Shown: positions 59,663 through 64,000 of the stretch, piece by piece
How positions within the stretch are numbered: position 1 is the first letter of the stretch
Layout of the letters: each line of letters begins with the position of its first letter
Assembly: GCA_035079385.1 (NCBI GenBank)
Contig: JAVHKY010000013.1
Coordinates: 17,730,001-17,794,000, forward strand
DNA length: 64,000 nucleotides
From: Aspidiotus rigidus
Taxonomy: Eukaryota; Arthropoda; Insecta; Hemiptera; Diaspididae
Reading direction: 5' to 3'
Made by a program: the position numbers and the translations under genes
Notes under the pieces: generated by a model
Told to the model about the DNA's origin: nothing
What the model saw: the letters and a program-made list of their open reading frames with translations, nothing else
Database searches by the model: none

Positions 59663-62600
59663 GGTCGTGTACCTCTCTGAAAATTTGAATCGAGCTCAAG
59701 AAATTACGAATTTCAGCCAGAGGAGACTTCGAAGTCACTAAGGGAAGAGTCTTTTTAAATTTCTCTAGAGGAGAGTTTTGGAATAACGACAAGGAAATAA
59801 AAGTACGACTTCATCAATGACCTCCACCTGATTTAATGACTCGCGAAAGATTGTAAGTCGAAGGAAGGTTTCACATCAGGAAACGATTTTTTGTTCGAAA
59901 ACTCACAAGAATCAGGGCAACTTGGCGTAAAGAAAACTTGCGAACTCGAGTAGGATGTGATATCATCTGAGTGTGACGTCATCAGCGTAGTTTTAAAAGA
60001 TGTGGATTGAGGAAAAGAAGGGCGCGTGGACGTTACTGACATAGTCGGAAGGATCGAGAAGTATCTAGTTCCAAAAAATGCAGAGGAAAGTGACTTTCAA
60101 AAATCTAAGCTTATAAACAGAAAGGGAGTGAGGGTAATTTTTCCCCAAATTTTGTCAACTGGTGTACAATTTGCCAACTCCAGGAAGAGCGGAGCGCCTT
60201 TTTGGTCGTGGGATTCTTTGTTAATAACTATGATATTGGAGTCCAACTTGGTAAATATTTGCTGTCCAAGAAAAGGGGATTGTTAGAGAAGAACAGTACA
60301 AGGAGGAAGTCTTCTGAGCGTTAACTTGGAAGACCACATTGAGAAGATAAGAATGACGGTTTATTTTCTTCAATCAACAAATGTGGAGGAGTAAGATTCT
60401 GAGAACTCTAAATTTATACAGAGTTTCATTAGTGCCGCGCCGGGTTTGAACTTCGTTCGAGACTCATTCAGAGACATCATACGACGCTCGTGCGAAAGCT
60501 CTTTATCCGTATCTCCAGACTTGAACTTGATGGTTCTGACAGAGAAAGCGGTCGAGTTGATGACTTCTCAGCTTTCTTAATCACTGGTTTGTGGAACCTG
60601 CCACGCTCTAATCGAATAATTGCATTCGCAATCCCTATAAGGAATATTTGGTTACTTACGACCCTGGGAAATATCGGAGACCTCTTTTCTCTTCGCGTCA
60701 TAATTTTCCGTCTTTTTAGCGGCTAATCAAATTATTACAAAAGAATAATTCCCCCATTGTTTCGTTCGCCTCTTTCCTTGTGGGCAGATTCTTCTGCTTA
60801 TCGAAGAAAGAAATTGTCGTTTACCGTTGAGGGGGAGGGTTAACACCGTACGCTTAGGACGTACCGGTAATGAAAATTATGTACAATATAACAAAAGGTA
60901 TTCATTTGTTGTCGTAATTTGAATACAAAAGTAATTACGTTTGTTATACCATCTTTCGGAATTAAAGTGGTAGACATACTCGCCCAGATTTAGGCCTTAA
61001 CCAATCGTATCGGTCACGATCCTTTCGAATTACGAGTAGCGCACCACGTAAGCCGAGTACATCTCATCGCCCCGCACTCGCAGAGCGAAACAAACGGATT
61101 TTATATTGAGGAATTTTTATATTTCCGCTGTTAGATGCTGGTTAAGTAGTAAATGTGCATATGAGCTGACTGACATCTCTCGTCCGTTTAGAATATCTTC
61201 TTTCTTTTTTCTTTTTTCTTTGTTAAAAATCATCAAGCATATCGGTTTCGAAAAAGAGGTTATTTATCAGTTTAAACAATAAAACGAACAATCAGAGAGG
61301 CAGTAAAACAGGAAAAGAGATAGAGGTGAGAGAAAAGAAATGATGTTATAAACACGGTTGTGTATAGTTGAGTATAGTCGCATACTATACTCTAATACTC
61401 GCGTAGTACATATTCTGCTCGCGTTAATTACGAGCTTCGACGAATATCCTGTTTCTGATGAGTTATTTCAATATCATTAATACGATACAGGAGAGGAGAT
61501 AAATTTTCTCTCCGGTATGAGTATCGTCTCGCGGCTTAGGATAGGCCATTTTCCTTTCGCAGCGGTATAACGTAATTTTCTTTTCTATCTTTTCCCCCAA
61601 GTTGGTGCAATACTTTCTTCTTTCTTATTATACGCGTGCGTATGCCTTGAATGGTTCTTCTTTTCATCTCGGACTTTACGACAACGATGCATAATTTATC
61701 GTCTCTATCTTCCTCAAAAAATAGAAAAAAAGAACCTACGTCTGTTGTACAGTGCTTTTCTTGGCGTGCTCTACTCGTTTTTTTTTTTAGAAAAATGAGT
61801 AAACGCCGCCAGTTATGTACCGAACATGTTTAGGCCACGAGAATTGTGGGGAAGAAGAAAGGGATCTGGAAGCCTCTCGGTAGGTTGCATTCCGTTTATG
61901 AGCCAGAACTCAATCTAGGCTGATTAAACTGGGAATACGTGAAATCACGGAATATTTTCTACGAGAGTGCGATTGTCGACCGGTTGTAGAACGCCAACTC
62001 GAAAGGTAGGCAAATAGCTAAAGCTGACTAACCCTAGTGGTAAATTATTTCAGTTTTATATATTTTTGGAATCTTTGTCCCCTGTCACCAGTCGGGCGAA
62101 TCGGGTGAATTGACGATACGAAGCTTTTCTCAGTCTATCATACTTCATACTCGTTTGTCTCGTACTTACCGTATTGGTACTTATTTTAGACTCATCTTAA
62201 AGCAGATAATATAGGTGTATGCTTGAAGAGAGGAGGTAATTTTGACCCCGGACCCGAAGGTGCTGGGGTCCGGCGGCTTAGAAAAGTGGATTAAAAAATA
62301 CAAAATTCATGAAAAACATGAGAGTAAGAAGAGCTTTTTACATCTAGTTCTGAGGCCTCGCTAAGACTCTCGACGAGTCTGGGTGGGAGAATGAAATATG
62401 TATTAATTGCCTACTAGACTGGTGGGCAAATCATGAAAATGGCTAATTTTTTCATTCTAACATTATTTCTCGAGACATTTGAGCAACCATCGGTTATGTG
62501 GGTAAGAACACTCGCTGAATCCGAATATCATGGTTGCCAAGTCGAATTTCGCCTCCTTATGACCCAAATCCAAGATGGCGGTCAAACTGATTTCATTTCT

Positions 62601-63250
62601 TTTTCAAGGTAAAACAGAAGGTTGTAATTTTTTTTGGAGGGGGAGGTTCCTGGTGTACAGAATTAGGTCTTCAAACTCTATTTGAAATATTGGAAATTGG
62701 TCAAATTAAAATCACAGAGCTTTCTCTCAACTGCATTATACACTATCAAAACAAAACATACGTACCTCGAAATTAGTCCGTAGAAATAAGATGAACTGTA
62801 AAATAAGGAGGATTATTTAAAATTGTAGCTCAAATAACTTTATTGATAAAGAATCATATTTCTTAAGGGAAAAAAGGAAAAAGAAGTAATAACAGACAAG
62901 CATGTTTGTGAGAACATAACTACAGGACCCAAGTGTCTCGAGTTTTGATTCCCTGGCAAGCTAATGGTTGTCGTTTTTGATTTTCCCGGGTCAAAAAGCC
63001 TTAGAAACGGTACCCCACTTGACCTTGATTTGACCCAAATTTGGGTCCTCATCTTGGCTGTATGTGATCCCAATATCTCAAGTAGAGTTTGAAAACGACG
63101 GTTTCCTTAACGAAGTTAAACGAAGAACGCAGGAAACCTGTTTTATCAGTCAAATGGGATTTGATATTGCGAATTCAATGAAGCCTAGACCTAGATACAG
63201 CTTGTCCAAAGAAGGCCTAGACCTACTATAAGCCTAGTACATATAATATA
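59663..63250. other. No gene recognised
   Basis: TGACGTCATCAG occurs at 59973-59984. Pyrimidine-rich tracts lie near 61201-61220 and 61770. No element termini, domain or paired splice signals were seen. Confidence 0.4.
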
Positions 63251-64000
63251 GTTTGAGAGTCTAAATTTTTCTCGAATCTCCAGCTATATATGATAGCTCG
63301 AGAGTTGAAATTTTTCCAAGTCCCCCTCCTATCATATATGGTTCGAGAGTCGAAATTTTTCCAAGTCCCCCACCTATCATATATAGCTCGAGAATCGGAA
63401 TTTTTCCAAGTCCCCCTCGTTTCATATACGCCTCGAGGTCGAAATTTTTCTGTCCCCCTCCTAACATATATGGCTCGAGAGTCAAAATTTTTCCAAGTCC
63501 CCCTCCTATCATATATAGCTCGAGGGTCGGAATTTTTCCAAGTCCCCCTCCTATCATATATAGCTCGAGAGTCAAAATTTTTCCAAGTCCCCCTCCTATC
63601 ATATACAGCTTGAGGGTCGGAATTTCTCCAAGTCCCCCTCCTATCATATATGGCTCGAGAGTCAAAATTTTTCCAAGTCCCCCACCTATCATATATAGCT
63701 CGAGAATCGGAATTTTTCTAAGTCCCCCTCGTTTCATATACGCCTCGAGGTCGAAATTTTTCTGTCCCCCTCCTAACATATATGGCTTGAGAGTCAAAAT
63801 TTTTCCAAGTCCCCCTCCTATCATATATAGCTCGAGGGTCGGAATTTTTCCAAGTCCCCCTCCTATCATATATAGCTCGAGAGTCGAAATTTTTCCAAGT
63901 CCCCCTCCTATCATATATGGCTCGAGAGTCGAAATTTTTCGAAGTCCCCCTCCTATCATATATAGCTCGAGGGTCAGAATTTTTCCAAGTCCCTTTCCTA
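63251..64000. repeat. 45-bp minisatellite with a 312-bp higher-order period, runs off the window
   Basis: About 16 units of a 45-bp motif (TCGAGAGTCGAAATTTTTCC, then AAGTCCCCCTCCTATCATAT and ATAGC). Because 45 is a multiple of 3, long frames stay open on both strands. The minus strand reads a 15-residue repeat of the MIGGGLGKI.TLELY type. A shortened 42-bp variant unit (CGCCTCGAGGTCGAAATTT) occurs at about 63423 and again 312 bp later at about 63735, each followed by the same order of variant units, so the array has a seven-unit higher-order repeat. Related single units occur at 35425-35530 and inside 43907-44375. Confidence 0.9.

Noticed and set aside
59370..59792. 140-codon minus-strand open frame
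   Set aside because: Runs across the end of the TTAA MITE into flanking DNA; chance frame.
63261..63959. 232-codon open frame of 15-residue glycine-rich repeats
   Set aside because: Consequence of a 45-bp minisatellite whose period is a multiple of three; the opposite strand is open too. No start context or flanking gene signal.

Overview
The window looks like repeat-rich nuclear DNA of an arthropod, most likely an insect. There is no bacterial operon structure. GT-AG introns can be seen, and the recognisable proteins are mostly relics of transposable elements typical of insects: R1/I-type, CR1/Jockey-type and RTE-type non-LTR retrotransposons, Penelope-like elements with GIY-YIG domains, and errantivirus-like (env-bearing Ty3/gypsy) elements with a tRNA-Ser-type primer binding site. 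The species cannot be named from this sequence.

Layout. 1-3.9 kb holds one TTAA-flanked MITE and no gene. 4.0-5.4 kb holds a broken R1-type reverse transcriptase. 7.2-15.4 kb is a scrambled cluster: two non-LTR fragments; errantivirus-like gag, integrase and env pieces on both strands; two 448-467 bp LTRs of one family; and an RTE-like tail. 15.4-19.9 kb is a nearly complete but frame-broken non-LTR element on the minus strand, with a PHD-finger/coiled-coil ORF1 and an endonuclease/RT ORF2. 19.9-22.8 kb is a head-to-head pair of Penelope-like elements with nearly identical arms. Two more Penelope-like fragments lie at 22.9-23.3 and 26.0-27.3 kb.

27.3-46.2 kb is mostly non-coding. It contains a GCTA-rich repeat family, a foldback element, an RTE-type RT fragment, a TAA-flanked MITE, and two large palindromic tandem arrays with units of about 153 bp and about 157 bp (30.1-31.36 and 43.6-46.2 kb). 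Two probable host genes lie here. One is a first coding exon on the plus strand (33343-33492) with a strong splice donor. The other is a three-exon minus-strand gene (41705-40065) whose exons join without a frame break into a 348-residue protein with a signal peptide and six cysteines in the mature part. I do not recognise its family.

46.2-64 kb carries a CT microsatellite, a five-copy ~650-bp tandem array flanked by inverted copies of another sequence, a second copy of the TTAA MITE, and a 45-bp minisatellite with a 312-bp higher-order period that runs off the window end. No gene was recognised here. Overall, nearly all coding signal is decayed mobile elements. The parts most worth following up are the secreted-protein gene, the two palindromic arrays, the Penelope-like inverted dimer, and the scrambled errantivirus-like cluster.
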